A stretch of 64,000 nt of DNA, from assembly GCF_000374425.1 (NCBI RefSeq), contig NZ_KB894363.1:1-64000 (forward strand), in the 5' to 3' direction. Positions 34,555 to 43,856 of this stretch are shown here, piece after piece. The notes below the pieces were generated by a model. It was not told where the DNA came from. It was given only the letters and a program-made list of their open reading frames with translations, and did not search any database. Every line of letters starts with the position of its first letter. Position 1 is the stretch's first letter. This DNA comes from Acinetobacter tjernbergiae DSM 14971 = CIP 107465 (GTDB lineage Bacteria; Pseudomonadota; Gammaproteobacteria; Pseudomonadales; Moraxellaceae). Made by a program: the position numbers and the translations under genes.

Positions 34555-36618
34555 ATGAAACATCCTCTCTATTATGGAAAACTGAGCGCACTCAGTTCGG
34601 CATTACTCAGTATAAGTTCTTCAATTTTTGCTGCCGATACCAATACAACGCCTCCATCTGCCGAACCCACAGTTCAAACTTTACCGACACTCTCCGTTGA
34701 AGTATTTTCAGAACCACAAAAACAAAAAGATGATGACATCAGTGCAGTTCCTAAGACAGTGATTACCCGAGATGAAATGCTGCAATATGGCGATCAATCC
34801 ATCATGGATGCTTTACGCCGTGCGGCAGGTTTTCAACTTCCAACGCCTGGACAAGGTCCTCGTGGTGGTGGCGGTGCTTCTGGAATGCGTTTTCGTGGTG
34901 GCGCTGGCCCGACATTCTTAATCAACGGCGAACCAGTGCAAGGCGGCCCTCGTGGTGGGATGTCTATCATTGACACCATTACCCCTGAAATGATTGAACG
35001 TATTGAGATTGTTAAACAACCAAGTGTTGCTCAAGCTTCAGTTGCATCATCAGCAGTGATCAATATTATTTTAAAAGAACCACTGGATAATCGTATAAGT
35101 GGTTCGGTAAAAGTAGGTTATGGGCTACGCAGTAGCCAACAACAAGAGTCTGAAAATAAACAAATTAATATTCAAGCAGACGGTCGTGACAACGCATGGT
35201 CATATAGTGTTTCTGCAAATCAAATGTGGGTTGATAATACATCACTCACTAAAACTGAAACGGCAACAGGAACACGTGAACAAGCACGTACTGTCAATCG
35301 CACCATGCAAATGTTTGCACCTCGCTTGCAATATGATCTTGATGATCAACAAAAATTGATTGCTGAATTATTCTATCGCAACATCAAAATGAATGGTTAT
35401 TCAGCAAATCAAACACAAGATGATAAGAATGATAGTATTCGTTTAAACACGCGCTATGAACGCAAAGACAAAGATCTGAGTGATAAAATTCGTTTATCAG
35501 TAGAACGTCAGACCGAAACGCAGCTTACACGTTCTTTTCAAAATACTATTTATACCGATGAAACCATTAATGAATATGGTTTAGCTTATGATGGTATGCG
35601 TAAATTAGATCCAGATCGTCAAATTAAATTTGGTGTTGACGCACGTAGTAATAATCTAGATAGCAATGTAAGTGATAGCCTAGATGAACAACGCTATGCC
35701 CTATATGCTGAAGGAAGCTGGCGTTTCACTGATCGACAAACCATTACTTTAGGTGCGCGCCAAGAATGGTTAAATCGCTCAGGTTTAGTCGATTATCAAG
35801 ATCAGCATTTGAGCCCAGTATTGGCTTATCGTTTTGATCTGACCGAACAATGGTCGATCCAAACGAACCTAAGCCAAGCGTTTAACAGCCCAAAGACAGA
35901 CCGCCTCATTCCAAATGTGACAGTTTCTACAGATAGCGATGCCGGTTCATTAAACAATCCAGATCGTGGTGGAAATCCAAACTTAAAACCAGAAAAAACC
36001 CGTGCTGCTGAATCAACACTAGCATATGACTCTGCAAGTGGTGGTGTCAGCTTAACTGCATATCATCGTGAAATTAAAGACTACATCGAAAAGGTGATTG
36101 CGCTTGAAGGTTCACGTTATGTCGAGCGTCCACAAAACCAAAATGAAGCAACAACATATGGAGTTGAACTTTCTGGACGTTATGCGTTGAAACAAACAGA
36201 TGCGGGTCATTCATTTATGCTGAATGGGCAAGTATCAACCATCCGTGCCAAAGTTGAAGATGAACAACACAATCAACGTTTAGTGAGTGATGTTGCACCC
36301 TATAATGCAAGCGCAGGTTTATCTTATAACTTTAAGCCTTGGCAACTTTCTACCAGTATCAATGTGAGCTATACTCCTGAATTCACTCGCGGCTTAGATA
36401 ATCAACCTTATGATCGAACCACCAATGAACGCTTTGGTGTAGATCTGAGTGCAACTAAACGCTTTACTCATGGTTGGGCAGCAAGTTTGAATCTGAACAA
36501 TGTATTAAGCACGGATTATAAAGAACGATTGACCAACCAATCTGATGGTAGTTTATATCAAGCAAGAACAAACCAAGGCATGCCTAGTTTCCAATTCTCT
36601 CTAGAGAAAAAATTCTAA
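34555..36618 (+). CDS. TonB-dependent outer-membrane receptor
   Basis: 687 residues. A signal peptide (SALSSALLSISSSIFA) is followed by a TonB-box-like LPTLSVEV. The plug domain has the glycine-rich RGGGGASGMRFRGGAGPTFL (blocks GGGGASGMRF and TFLINGEPVQGG), and the 22-strand barrel ends in aromatic QFSLEKKF. The receptor takes up an unknown ferric siderophore or similar ligand. It sits next to the ApbE/PepSY/flavodoxin reductase genes, which supports iron uptake. Confidence 0.9.
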   Translation: MKHPLYYGKLSALSSALLSISSSIFAADTNTTPPSAEPTVQTLPTLSVEVFSEPQKQKDDDISAVPKTVITRDEMLQYGDQSIMDALRRAAGFQLPTPGQGPRGGGGASGMRFRGGAGPTFLINGEPVQGGPRGGMSIIDTITPEMIERIEIVKQPSVAQASVASSAVINIILKEPLDNRISGSVKVGYGLRSSQQQESENKQINIQADGRDNAWSYSVSANQMWVDNTSLTKTETATGTREQARTVNRTMQMFAPRLQYDLDDQQKLIAELFYRNIKMNGYSANQTQDDKNDSIRLNTRYERKDKDLSDKIRLSVERQTETQLTRSFQNTIYTDETINEYGLAYDGMRKLDPDRQIKFGVDARSNNLDSNVSDSLDEQRYALYAEGSWRFTDRQTITLGARQEWLNRSGLVDYQDQHLSPVLAYRFDLTEQWSIQTNLSQAFNSPKTDRLIPNVTVSTDSDAGSLNNPDRGGNPNLKPEKTRAAESTLAYDSASGGVSLTAYHREIKDYIEKVIALEGSRYVERPQNQNEATTYGVELSGRYALKQTDAGHSFMLNGQVSTIRAKVEDEQHNQRLVSDVAPYNASAGLSYNFKPWQLSTSINVSYTPEFTRGLDNQPYDRTTNERFGVDLSATKRFTHGWAASLNLNNVLSTDYKERLTNQSDGSLYQARTNQGMPSFQFSLEKKF

Positions 36619-36651
36619 CTTTTCTGCCAAGACTACGTTGATTCTTGATCA

Positions 36652-36688
36652 ACAAAAGCCAGCTATTTTTATAGCTGGCTTTTTAGAC
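36652..36688 (+). terminator. Terminator of the TonB receptor gene
   Basis: AAAGCCAGCTA / TAGCTGGCTTTTT hairpin with a T-run. Confidence 0.88.
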
Positions 36689-36782
36689 TTCAAGATAGAT
36701 ATTAAAAATTGAATTAAGAAAACTCCCAATATTGGGAATGCTATGATCTGTATTCTACTTTCATCAGCGCTTAGAGGATAAT

Positions 36783-37004
36783 ATGAGAGCCGAACTCAAA
36801 GCCAAAATCGTGCAGGTCTGCGATGCAAAAATTGCAAAAAAAGGCAGTAACGTCGGACTTTCGTTCTATGCTTTCTTTGCCAATAAAAATGATGATCCTA
36901 AATGCTTAATGGAAGCTGCCCATTGGTGGATCATAGAGCATCGACTTAATCATTTTGAAAAAGCTGACAAGATTAAAGCACTGGTCTTAGCCCAATCCGA
37001 TTAA
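36783..37004 (+). CDS. Small conserved hypothetical protein, 73 aa
   Basis: Start ATG 36783 with AGAGGATAAT upstream. A basic, helical, cytoplasmic-looking protein (MRAELKAKIVQVCDAKIAKK; MEAAHWWIIEHRLNHFEKA). It is convergent with the reductase gene, 8 bases apart. No known motif. Confidence 0.65.
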   Translation: MRAELKAKIVQVCDAKIAKKGSNVGLSFYAFFANKNDDPKCLMEAAHWWIIEHRLNHFEKADKIKALVLAQSD

Positions 37005-37012
37005 TTAAAGAC

Positions 37013-38485
37013 TTAATACACATCTCGTTGATAACGCTGTTCCTGCTTAAGCTGTTCTACGTGCTCATGCCCTAGAATCTCTTTTAGAACGTGATCCACA
37101 CCGCTCGCCATGCCTTGCAAACTACCACAGACATATATTGCTGCACCTTGTGCAATCCATGTCTGTAATTGAACCGATTGTGTTCTTAGGCAATCTTGCA
37201 CATAGACTTTTTCAGCTTGATCACGTGAAAAAGCATAATCCACCTGATCCAGAAAACCATGCTGCTGCCAATAGCGAATCTCTGTTTGGTATAAATGATC
37301 AAACTGCTGCTGTCTTTCACCAAAAATCAGCCAATTTTTTTTATATCCCCAATGCTCACGTTGACGTAAATGTGCGACCAGACCTGCGATTCCCGTACCA
37401 TTGCCGATTAAAATCAGTGGTCGCTCATCATGAGATAAATGGAAACTTGGATTATGGCGTATATTGGCTTGCAGCAATTGGTCTTGCTCCAACCCCACTG
37501 TCAACCAACCTGAACCTAGTCCTAAACCTGATTCACTCTGTTGTTGCCTCACCACCAATTCGATTAAACCATTTTCAGGTAGGCTTGCAATTGAATACTC
37601 ACGCTGGGCTAATGATTCAAACTGTGTAATCCATTCTGCAAATAAAAGCGAAGCTCTAGGCGGTAACTTTCTTAAATTTAAGCGGCGTAGTTGAGGGATG
37701 AAATCCACTGCATCTTCTTGCTGTTGCGCTACCAAAAAATTCTGAATATCAGCCGTATTATTTTCACATTGAATCTCTAAAATATCACCTGATGACCAAA
37801 CCAAATCTTGTTCAGGAATCAATTGGATTTTATAAATTGCATCCCCAGTACTGCCTGTATTCAGGCATTGGCGATGAGCAAATCTTAATTCCACGTGCTC
37901 TTTTTCAATAGATAGTGCTGAAAATTGAGTGGTGGTTAATTGCTCCAAGCCAAGCAACCATTGTTCTAAATCACGACTATTAAGCTGATCGACACAAACA
38001 GTCGAAAATAGAGCCTGAGCTTGCTGCTTCAATAACCATTGTTCTAGTGTTTTTCCAAACTGACAAAAATTCGCATAGCGTTGATCACCCAATGCAAGCA
38101 CTGCAAATGATAAGTGCGATAAATCTAAAGATTGGGACAATATTCTATGGACAAATGACTGGGCTGCATCAGGTGCATCCCCTTCTCCATAAGTACTCAC
38201 CACCCATAGAATACGTTGATGTTGGGTTAAATCAGTAATACTCAGTTCTTGAATATTTCGAATTGCAGTGTGATGATCAATTAAACGCAATTGTTCAGCC
38301 GTATGCTTTGCCCAAGATTCAGCATGACCTGATTGACTGGCATACACCACTAAATAAGCAGGATGATCTTGATTGGCTTTTTGCTTCGCATAACGTTGTT
38401 GCCATAACAACCAAACAATTATAAAAAGATGTAGACTCAATAATATTGCCAATATCACAATAATTGTCAGTACAGCTTGAGTCAT
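37013..38485 (-). CDS. Membrane-anchored flavodoxin/NADPH-flavin reductase (sulfite reductase alpha-like)
   Basis: 490 residues. One N-terminal helix (LTIIVILAILLSLHLFIIVW) is followed by a flavodoxin domain with the FMN loop YASQSGHAESWAKHTAEQL, an FAD-binding region (REYSIASLPENG, RxYS) and an NAD(P) domain (LILIGNGTGIAGLVAHLR). This is a CPR-type diflavin reductase tethered to the inner membrane. It lies 9 bases after the PepSY gene and probably supplies cytoplasmic electrons to the PepSY/flavin carriers for ferric-siderophore reduction. Confidence 0.85.
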   Translation of the reverse strand: MTQAVLTIIVILAILLSLHLFIIVWLLWQQRYAKQKANQDHPAYLVVYASQSGHAESWAKHTAEQLRLIDHHTAIRNIQELSITDLTQHQRILWVVSTYGEGDAPDAAQSFVHRILSQSLDLSHLSFAVLALGDQRYANFCQFGKTLEQWLLKQQAQALFSTVCVDQLNSRDLEQWLLGLEQLTTTQFSALSIEKEHVELRFAHRQCLNTGSTGDAIYKIQLIPEQDLVWSSGDILEIQCENNTADIQNFLVAQQQEDAVDFIPQLRRLNLRKLPPRASLLFAEWITQFESLAQREYSIASLPENGLIELVVRQQQSESGLGLGSGWLTVGLEQDQLLQANIRHNPSFHLSHDERPLILIGNGTGIAGLVAHLRQREHWGYKKNWLIFGERQQQFDHLYQTEIRYWQQHGFLDQVDYAFSRDQAEKVYVQDCLRTQSVQLQTWIAQGAAIYVCGSLQGMASGVDHVLKEILGHEHVEQLKQEQRYQRDVY

Positions 38486-38494
38486 CCTTTCACC

Positions 38495-39085
38495 TTAAAT
38501 AGCAGACCAAATGAGCAGAATAATTGCCGATAAACTACATGCTGTTAAAAGCAGATGTGTCACTAAACGGGCTTTAATGGTCAGGAACAGAATATAACCA
38601 GCCAACGATAATAAAATAATGATGATTGCACTGATATCAATTAACCAATGCCAAGCTGTTCCAACGTTTTTCCCACGATGTAAATCATTCAATAGTGAAA
38701 CAGGAGTAGCTGGTTTTTGTGTAATTTCAACATCACCATTATCGAGTAGCACCCACAAGTCGGTTGAACCTGCAGGGCTTTCGAGACGAATCATGACCTC
38801 ACCGTCTAGTACTTCACTACTTTGATAACGACCAATCAAAGGTTGTTTCGAACGAACGTATTCCACAATACTTTGGCTTGGATTCTCTTGTGTTTGAAGA
38901 GATGCAACCAAGGTTGGTGGTAAAGTGAGTGTGGTGGTCTGCTCTGCATTTTTTGATTTGAACCAATCAGGATTATTGAGGAATAAACCTGTGGCAGCAA
39001 AGAAGATCAAAACGATAAAGGCAAAGGCAGAAAGCCAACCATGCACATAACGTGCATGGCGGTAAAAATCACGGCGTTGATACAA
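38495..39085 (-). CDS. PepSY-associated membrane protein
   Basis: 196 residues. A membrane helix (WLSAFAFIVLIFFAATGLFL) precedes a periplasmic PepSY-like domain (about 40-130). Two further helices follow (LIDISAIIIILLSLAGYILF; LVTHLLLTACSLSAIILLIW). A conserved His in the first helix region (RHARYVHGWLSAF) and another (LLNDLHRGKNVGTAWHW) could be haem or iron ligands. Such proteins carry electrons across the inner membrane between the cytoplasmic diflavin reductase and periplasmic flavoproteins. Confidence 0.8.
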   Translation of the reverse strand: MYQRRDFYRHARYVHGWLSAFAFIVLIFFAATGLFLNNPDWFKSKNAEQTTTLTLPPTLVASLQTQENPSQSIVEYVRSKQPLIGRYQSSEVLDGEVMIRLESPAGSTDLWVLLDNGDVEITQKPATPVSLLNDLHRGKNVGTAWHWLIDISAIIIILLSLAGYILFLTIKARLVTHLLLTACSLSAIILLIWSAI

Positions 39086-39119
39086 GGGACTAGCCTCATA
39101 GATGGAGTGATGCTAAAGC

Positions 39120-40697
39120 TTAAGCACCACGTTGGAAATTCAATTTAACTGTACCAATTTCTGCTTGAGCAGGCAGCGTTTGTGTTGCAGCTTTTGGTGT
39201 GACATTCAACTCAATGGTTTGATAAGAATGATCACCATGCTCACGCGAGGTTTCAATATGGATAATATATTTACCTGCACTCACCATTTTACCTGCTTCG
39301 TCTTTACCATCCCAAGCCAACTTATATTGTCCTGGTTGACGTGAAGGTTTTGCAACAGCATCTAGGTTTGGCATTTGACGACCATATCGACGCCACCAAA
39401 CATAGTTAGAGTTAACCCACTTCTCATCTTTACCCCAAACAGCTAAGGTACGCACAATCTTTTTATCACCATCCGTTACCCAAACCGAGACATAAGGCGC
39501 ACGGTAGTTATCTACTGCGATCTTTGGAATATTCACTTCTAACTGAGCTTGATAGCCTTTTGGCCAAGCTGTTGCTGTACCAGTTGCAGCGACATGATGC
39601 ATTGTTTTAGGTTGATTGGCATCTAATAATGATGACCATCCTGAACTTTGATAACGTGTGCCATCAGTTGCAATCAGTTGAGCCTCATAACCAACGAGTT
39701 GTTCAATCAGTTGCATCCCCTCATGCGCAGGCATTGCAGTTAATGCGGTTGCTAATGCATCTGAATCAGCAGCACACTGCCCAACCACAACACATTGTTC
39801 AACGTTCTGAATCGGTTGTCCTGTATGTGGATTTAACAAATGTGATTGATCTGCGAATCCACGATAGCCTTGACCACTAAAAGCTACAGCTTGATCTTTA
39901 AGGTTAAGTACTTGAGTTGGTGCAACATTATCAAAACGTTCATTCGGGTCTTGTACACCAACTTTCCAACCTGCTTGTTGAGGTGATTGCCCCCAAACAC
40001 GCATATCACCGCCAATATCAATCAGAATCCCTTGTAAATGTGGCACAGCTTGTTTTGCTGCCAACAAAGCACGGTCAATCACATAACCTTTGGCGTAAGC
40101 ATCAGGCGCAATTTTAACTGCTGAAGGTGTTTTAATTTGTTTGATTTCAGGATTCAGTTCAATACTTTGCGTTTGTAACTGACTCAGCAATGATTCTTGG
40201 GTATTGTCATCCAAGCGTTGGACTTGATTGCTTTGTTCCCACAACTGAATCAACTGCCCCAAACGCGCATCAAAACCACCACACGTTGCGCTACGCCATT
40301 GCTCACAAGCAGCAACAACCTCATAAAGCTCAGATGAAGCAGAAATTTGGTGTTCACGATTTAATTGGCTGATTTCACTATCATCACGCCAAACTGAAAG
40401 AATCTGATCAAGTCGAGCAATTTCTTTCTGAATTGCTTGTAATGCTTTTTCTGCATCTTGTTGCTGAGATGTGGTTACGACAACATCTAAAGATGTACCT
40501 AGCACATGATCTTGATGAAAACGATAACTTGGTGATTGAGCCGACTCGGATAACTGTTGTATTGCATTTTCACTGAGACTTTGCTCATTGGCTTGAGTCG
40601 CCGTGATTGGTGACATGAATACAGCCAACGCTGCCATCAACGAGGATAAACGAAAGATTATCTGTACTGGACGCGAAAGTTGTTGAGTTGATGACAT
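39120..40697 (-). CDS. ApbE-like FAD:protein FMN transferase fused to DUF2271
   Basis: 525 residues. A signal peptide (LSSLMAALAVFMSPITATQA) is followed by an ApbE domain (about 50-350) with DAYAKGYVID, GILIDIGGDMRVWG, LNPHTGQPI and DSDALATALTAMP. A DUF2271 domain (about 375-525) follows: VSVWVTDGDKKIVRTLAVWG and GKYIIHIETSREHGDHSY. ApbE covalently attaches FMN to target proteins. The fusion to DUF2271 and the operon with PepSY and a diflavin reductase fit extracytosolic flavin-based iron reduction. First gene of the minus operon. Confidence 0.85.
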   Translation of the reverse strand: MSSTQQLSRPVQIIFRLSSLMAALAVFMSPITATQANEQSLSENAIQQLSESAQSPSYRFHQDHVLGTSLDVVVTTSQQQDAEKALQAIQKEIARLDQILSVWRDDSEISQLNREHQISASSELYEVVAACEQWRSATCGGFDARLGQLIQLWEQSNQVQRLDDNTQESLLSQLQTQSIELNPEIKQIKTPSAVKIAPDAYAKGYVIDRALLAAKQAVPHLQGILIDIGGDMRVWGQSPQQAGWKVGVQDPNERFDNVAPTQVLNLKDQAVAFSGQGYRGFADQSHLLNPHTGQPIQNVEQCVVVGQCAADSDALATALTAMPAHEGMQLIEQLVGYEAQLIATDGTRYQSSGWSSLLDANQPKTMHHVAATGTATAWPKGYQAQLEVNIPKIAVDNYRAPYVSVWVTDGDKKIVRTLAVWGKDEKWVNSNYVWWRRYGRQMPNLDAVAKPSRQPGQYKLAWDGKDEAGKMVSAGKYIIHIETSREHGDHSYQTIELNVTPKAATQTLPAQAEIGTVKLNFQRGA

Positions 40698-41017
40698 ACT
40701 AGGGTTCCATTCTCCAAGATTTACCTAAAACTTAATGACCAATAAATTTCAAGCAATACTCTTCACTTTATCTTAATGCTCATCTTCTTCAGCTCAATTT
40801 CGGCATAACAATAGATTATATTTTTAAATAAAATCAACAGTATTAATCCAAATTAGGCTTCACATAAACGAGGTAAATAATTTTTTAATGACTGACTAAG
40901 TTTCTAAACACAGAGACTAAAAAATTATCGAAATAATATTGCAATTGATACTCGTTATCAAGTAGATTGTCACAAATCTTTTGCGTTTTTACTTATTTAT
41001 CTTTTAAGGAATTTTTC
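40698..41017. promoter_or_regulatory. 320-bp divergent control region with a Fur-box-like palindrome
   Basis: The region lies between ApbE-DUF2271 (minus) and the DUF4198 gene (plus) and holds no gene. At about 40947-40963 TTGATACTCGTTATCAA is an inverted repeat resembling Fur sites (GATA...TTATC). Regulation by iron would make sense for this locus but needs testing. Confidence 0.4.
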
Positions 41018-41899
41018 ATGCGTCATTTGGTTACGATTGCATTACTTTCAGCATTACCGACATTCAGTTTTGCCCATACGGCTAGCCCTTTTTTATTGCC
41101 AGAAGTATTTGATAGTAAGTCAGACAATGTTAGTTTCCAAAGTAGTATCACTGTAGAAAAATTCTTTGTTCCAAGCAGAAACTTTAAAACCAGTTATCAA
41201 GTCACAAGCCCAGAAGGTAAAAATGAATTCCTGAATGCAGCGGCAGAACTGAAAAAATTTAATATTGCTGAATTCAATTTGACCAATGAAGGAACGTATC
41301 GTATCCGAACCAAAGATGCTGTAGGTAATCCAACCAAATATGCTTTAGTGGATGGTCATTGGTTACGTGTGCGTCCAACACGCCCTGCAAATGCCGCACC
41401 TATGCAACCTCAAGCAAATGCTGAACAAAAAGCACCTCAGCAAGCAAACCAACCACCTCGTTTTGTTGCTGAAGACCAAGTTCCAGCCAATGCAAAAACA
41501 ATACAAACCACCAATTATTATATTGCCGAAAGTTTTGTGACCAAAGGCAAACCAAGCCCAATTCCACAAGTTGAAAATAAAGGTTTTGAATTTAAATTTT
41601 TAACACACCCAAATGAATTATATGTTGGTGAATCACTTAAAGCACAAGTTTTAATGGATGGCAAAGCTGTTCCTAACTTAGAAGTTGATGTCTTTAAAGG
41701 TGCAAGTAGCTATCAGCCAAATGCAAAACGTGAACAACCACATGTGAAGACCAATGCTAAAGGCGAGATTGAAATTAAGTTTAATGAAGCTGGTATTTAT
41801 TTAATTACAGCAGCTTATCCAGAAGCAAATAATGACAATAGCAAACAACCTGCGACTCAAACCTATACTTATAGCGTTACTGTAGAAGTGACTGAATAA
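41018..41899 (+). CDS. DUF4198-type secreted protein of the iron-reductase locus
   Basis: Start chosen at ATG 41018 (AAGGA upstream, signal peptide MRHLVTIALLSALPTFSFA); the frame is open to 40967. 293 residues. The beta-rich N-terminal domain begins HTASPFLLPEVF and the C-terminal part has an Ig-like fold (LYVGESLKAQVLMDGKAVPN; YLITAAYPEA). DUF4198 proteins often accompany TonB receptors, PepSY and ApbE genes. The divergent operon supports a shared role; its ligand is unknown. Confidence 0.8.
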   Translation: MRHLVTIALLSALPTFSFAHTASPFLLPEVFDSKSDNVSFQSSITVEKFFVPSRNFKTSYQVTSPEGKNEFLNAAAELKKFNIAEFNLTNEGTYRIRTKDAVGNPTKYALVDGHWLRVRPTRPANAAPMQPQANAEQKAPQQANQPPRFVAEDQVPANAKTIQTTNYYIAESFVTKGKPSPIPQVENKGFEFKFLTHPNELYVGESLKAQVLMDGKAVPNLEVDVFKGASSYQPNAKREQPHVKTNAKGEIEIKFNEAGIYLITAAYPEANNDNSKQPATQTYTYSVTVEVTE

Positions 41900-41905
41900 A
41901 TTCAT

Positions 41906-41939
41906 CAGGCACTTACTTGCTGTAAGTGCCTTTCTTTCA
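41906..41939 (+). terminator. Terminator of the DUF4198 gene
   Basis: GGCACTTAC / GTAAGTGCC stem followed by TTTCTTT. Confidence 0.85.
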
Positions 41940-42013
41940 CCTTGTTATAAAATACAATTCATTTTGATCATAAAAATAGTATATTGTTTTAAAACTCGTT
42001 CTTAGCTTGTTTT

Positions 42014-43015
42014 ATGACTTCAAAAAAAACCAGTGATGCAGGTATCTTTCTATGGATGGTTTATCAAACCATGCAAAAGATGAATCTAGATGCAGCAGCC
42101 ATTTTTGCCAGTGTACATTTACCCGACCAAGCTCCTGATAAATTTGTCCGTCGTGATAATTCGACTCAACAACGTTTTTGGCGCGCAGCGGAGCAAATTA
42201 GTCAAGATCATGATATTGGTTTACATGTAGGTGCCAATATTCCGGCCTTTCGTGGACAGGTGATCGAATATCTTTTTCTCAGTAGCCCAACCTTCGGGGA
42301 AGGTCTAAAACGAACCATTCGCTATCAAGTCTTACTCACCAATGCCATATCATTTAAACTAGAAATAAATGATAAAAATATTGCCATCATTTCAGGATTA
42401 AACCATTCTGTTCGACATTATTTAGAATGTGCGATTGGAATTTTACTCAACTTTTTCAAATATATGAGTGAAAACACATTCACCCCAATTGAAATCGGTT
42501 TGCCTTATCAAGAAGGTGCAACACAAGAAGAATATTTTAAAACATGGGGTTGTCCTGTCAAACTCGGACAAACAGATGGTTATATTTGCTTTGATCAACA
42601 ACTATTAAATATTCCCTCACCTGCATATGAACCTGAATTATTAAAAATCCACGAGCATCACGCAGAATCTCAACTTGAACTCCTTAATAAACATCAACTC
42701 ATCGAGCAAATAGAAAGAATTCTAGCCAGCGGTTTACTAGAATCAGGTGAATTTGATCAAAACATAGTCGCACAACATTTGAATCGTAGTTCCCGCAGTC
42801 TAAGAGCTGATTTACAACTATTAAACACCACTTATGAAAAAGTCATCGCACAATATCGTGAACGTTTAGCACGTCGTTTATTGTCCCACACCCAAGAAAA
42901 CATTGATCAAATTGTTTATCTTACAGGCTTCTCTGAACCATCTGCATTTTCTAGAGCATTTAAACGTTGGACTGGAGAAACACCGACTGCTTATCGACAA
43001 AGAAAACAAAAATAA
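42014..43015 (+). CDS. AraC-family transcriptional regulator
   Basis: 333 residues. The N-terminal half is the arabinose-binding-type domain seen in OruR/ArgR-like regulators (WMVYQTMQKMNLDAAAIFAS; GLHVGANIPAFRG). The C-terminal AraC HTH reads RLLSHTQENIDQIVYLTGFS (block VYLTGFSEPSAFSRAFKRW). It is followed 96 bases later by the hydroxylase gene, its probable target or partner. Confidence 0.9.
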   Translation: MTSKKTSDAGIFLWMVYQTMQKMNLDAAAIFASVHLPDQAPDKFVRRDNSTQQRFWRAAEQISQDHDIGLHVGANIPAFRGQVIEYLFLSSPTFGEGLKRTIRYQVLLTNAISFKLEINDKNIAIISGLNHSVRHYLECAIGILLNFFKYMSENTFTPIEIGLPYQEGATQEEYFKTWGCPVKLGQTDGYICFDQQLLNIPSPAYEPELLKIHEHHAESQLELLNKHQLIEQIERILASGLLESGEFDQNIVAQHLNRSSRSLRADLQLLNTTYEKVIAQYRERLARRLLSHTQENIDQIVYLTGFSEPSAFSRAFKRWTGETPTAYRQRKQK

Positions 43016-43111
43016 TTTGATTTGATAGGCAGATTAAAACTGTCAGCTCGGTCAAAACTTTTCATCGTGATTTTCTTAAAATCGGATGCATGTTTTACGA
43101 GGTCATCTCAC

Positions 43112-43735
43112 ATGATTGGTTTTCCAGCAGGTATCTTTGTTGCAAATGGTATGGAATGGTATTTTCATAAAGTCTGGTTACATGAATTTCCAAGCAAAAA
43201 TAGAAACAGTCCATTTTTCACGCACATTGCTCACCACAAACGCGCACGCCTAAATAGCTTTCATGACGAAGGCTATGCAGAGTCAATGTTTAAAAATTCT
43301 GAAATGTATAATGAGAAATCAGCCCTCATTGGTCTAGCAGCAGCATCAACAATTTTCCTGCCCGTTGCGCCTTTTTTTACTGTTGGTTTGTATTATGGTA
43401 TTTGGAATTATTGGAAAGTCCATGCCAAATCACATTTAGATCCTGAATATGCCAAGAAACGGATTCCGTGGCATTATGACCACCACATGACCAGCAACCA
43501 AAATGCCAACTGGTGTGTAACTAAACCTTGGTTTGACTATATTATGGGAACACGTGTTTTAACTGATCTATCACATACCGAAACAAATCCTTTAGCTATG
43601 AAAATGCCATTGTGGTTAGAAAAAAGAGTTAATCGTGCTGCTCGTCGCCTATTACCTAAAGCTTATGCAAAGATTGATGCGAATACGCAGTTGGATCAGC
43701 ACAATTTGCATCAAGGGGTTGAGGTTGCTCTGTAA
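43112..43735 (+). CDS. Fatty acid hydroxylase / sterol desaturase superfamily protein
   Basis: Start chosen at ATG 43112, with GAGG upstream; the frame is open to 43022. About 207 residues carry the histidine-rich di-iron motifs of the superfamily (HIAHHKRAR; HAKSH; WHYDHHMTS) and two helix pairs (AAASTIFLPVAPFFTVGLYY). It is an integral-membrane oxygenase acting on a lipid of unknown identity. It is shorter at the N-terminus than many family members, and the first helix pair may be missing. Confidence 0.78.
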   Translation: MIGFPAGIFVANGMEWYFHKVWLHEFPSKNRNSPFFTHIAHHKRARLNSFHDEGYAESMFKNSEMYNEKSALIGLAAASTIFLPVAPFFTVGLYYGIWNYWKVHAKSHLDPEYAKKRIPWHYDHHMTSNQNANWCVTKPWFDYIMGTRVLTDLSHTETNPLAMKMPLWLEKRVNRAARRLLPKAYAKIDANTQLDQHNLHQGVEVAL

Positions 43736-43738
43736 AAT

Positions 43739-43772
43739 CAAAAAAAAGCCTAATCATATTTGATTAGGCTGT
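43739..43772. terminator. Hairpin downstream of the hydroxylase gene
   Basis: AGCCTAATCA / TGATTAGGCT stem. The A-run precedes it on the plus strand, so the T-run favours the minus strand. Confidence 0.5.
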
Positions 43773-43856
43773 AAAAATTATTAATTCGGAAGCTTTTAAA
43801 CACAATAATTAATCGATATTATTCTGCTACAAAATAACCCTAGTAGAAAACCAACA

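Noticed and set aside
43022-43111. Upstream extension of the hydroxylase gene
   Set aside because: The first 30 codons are poor in conserved character, and ATG 43112 has a better SD.
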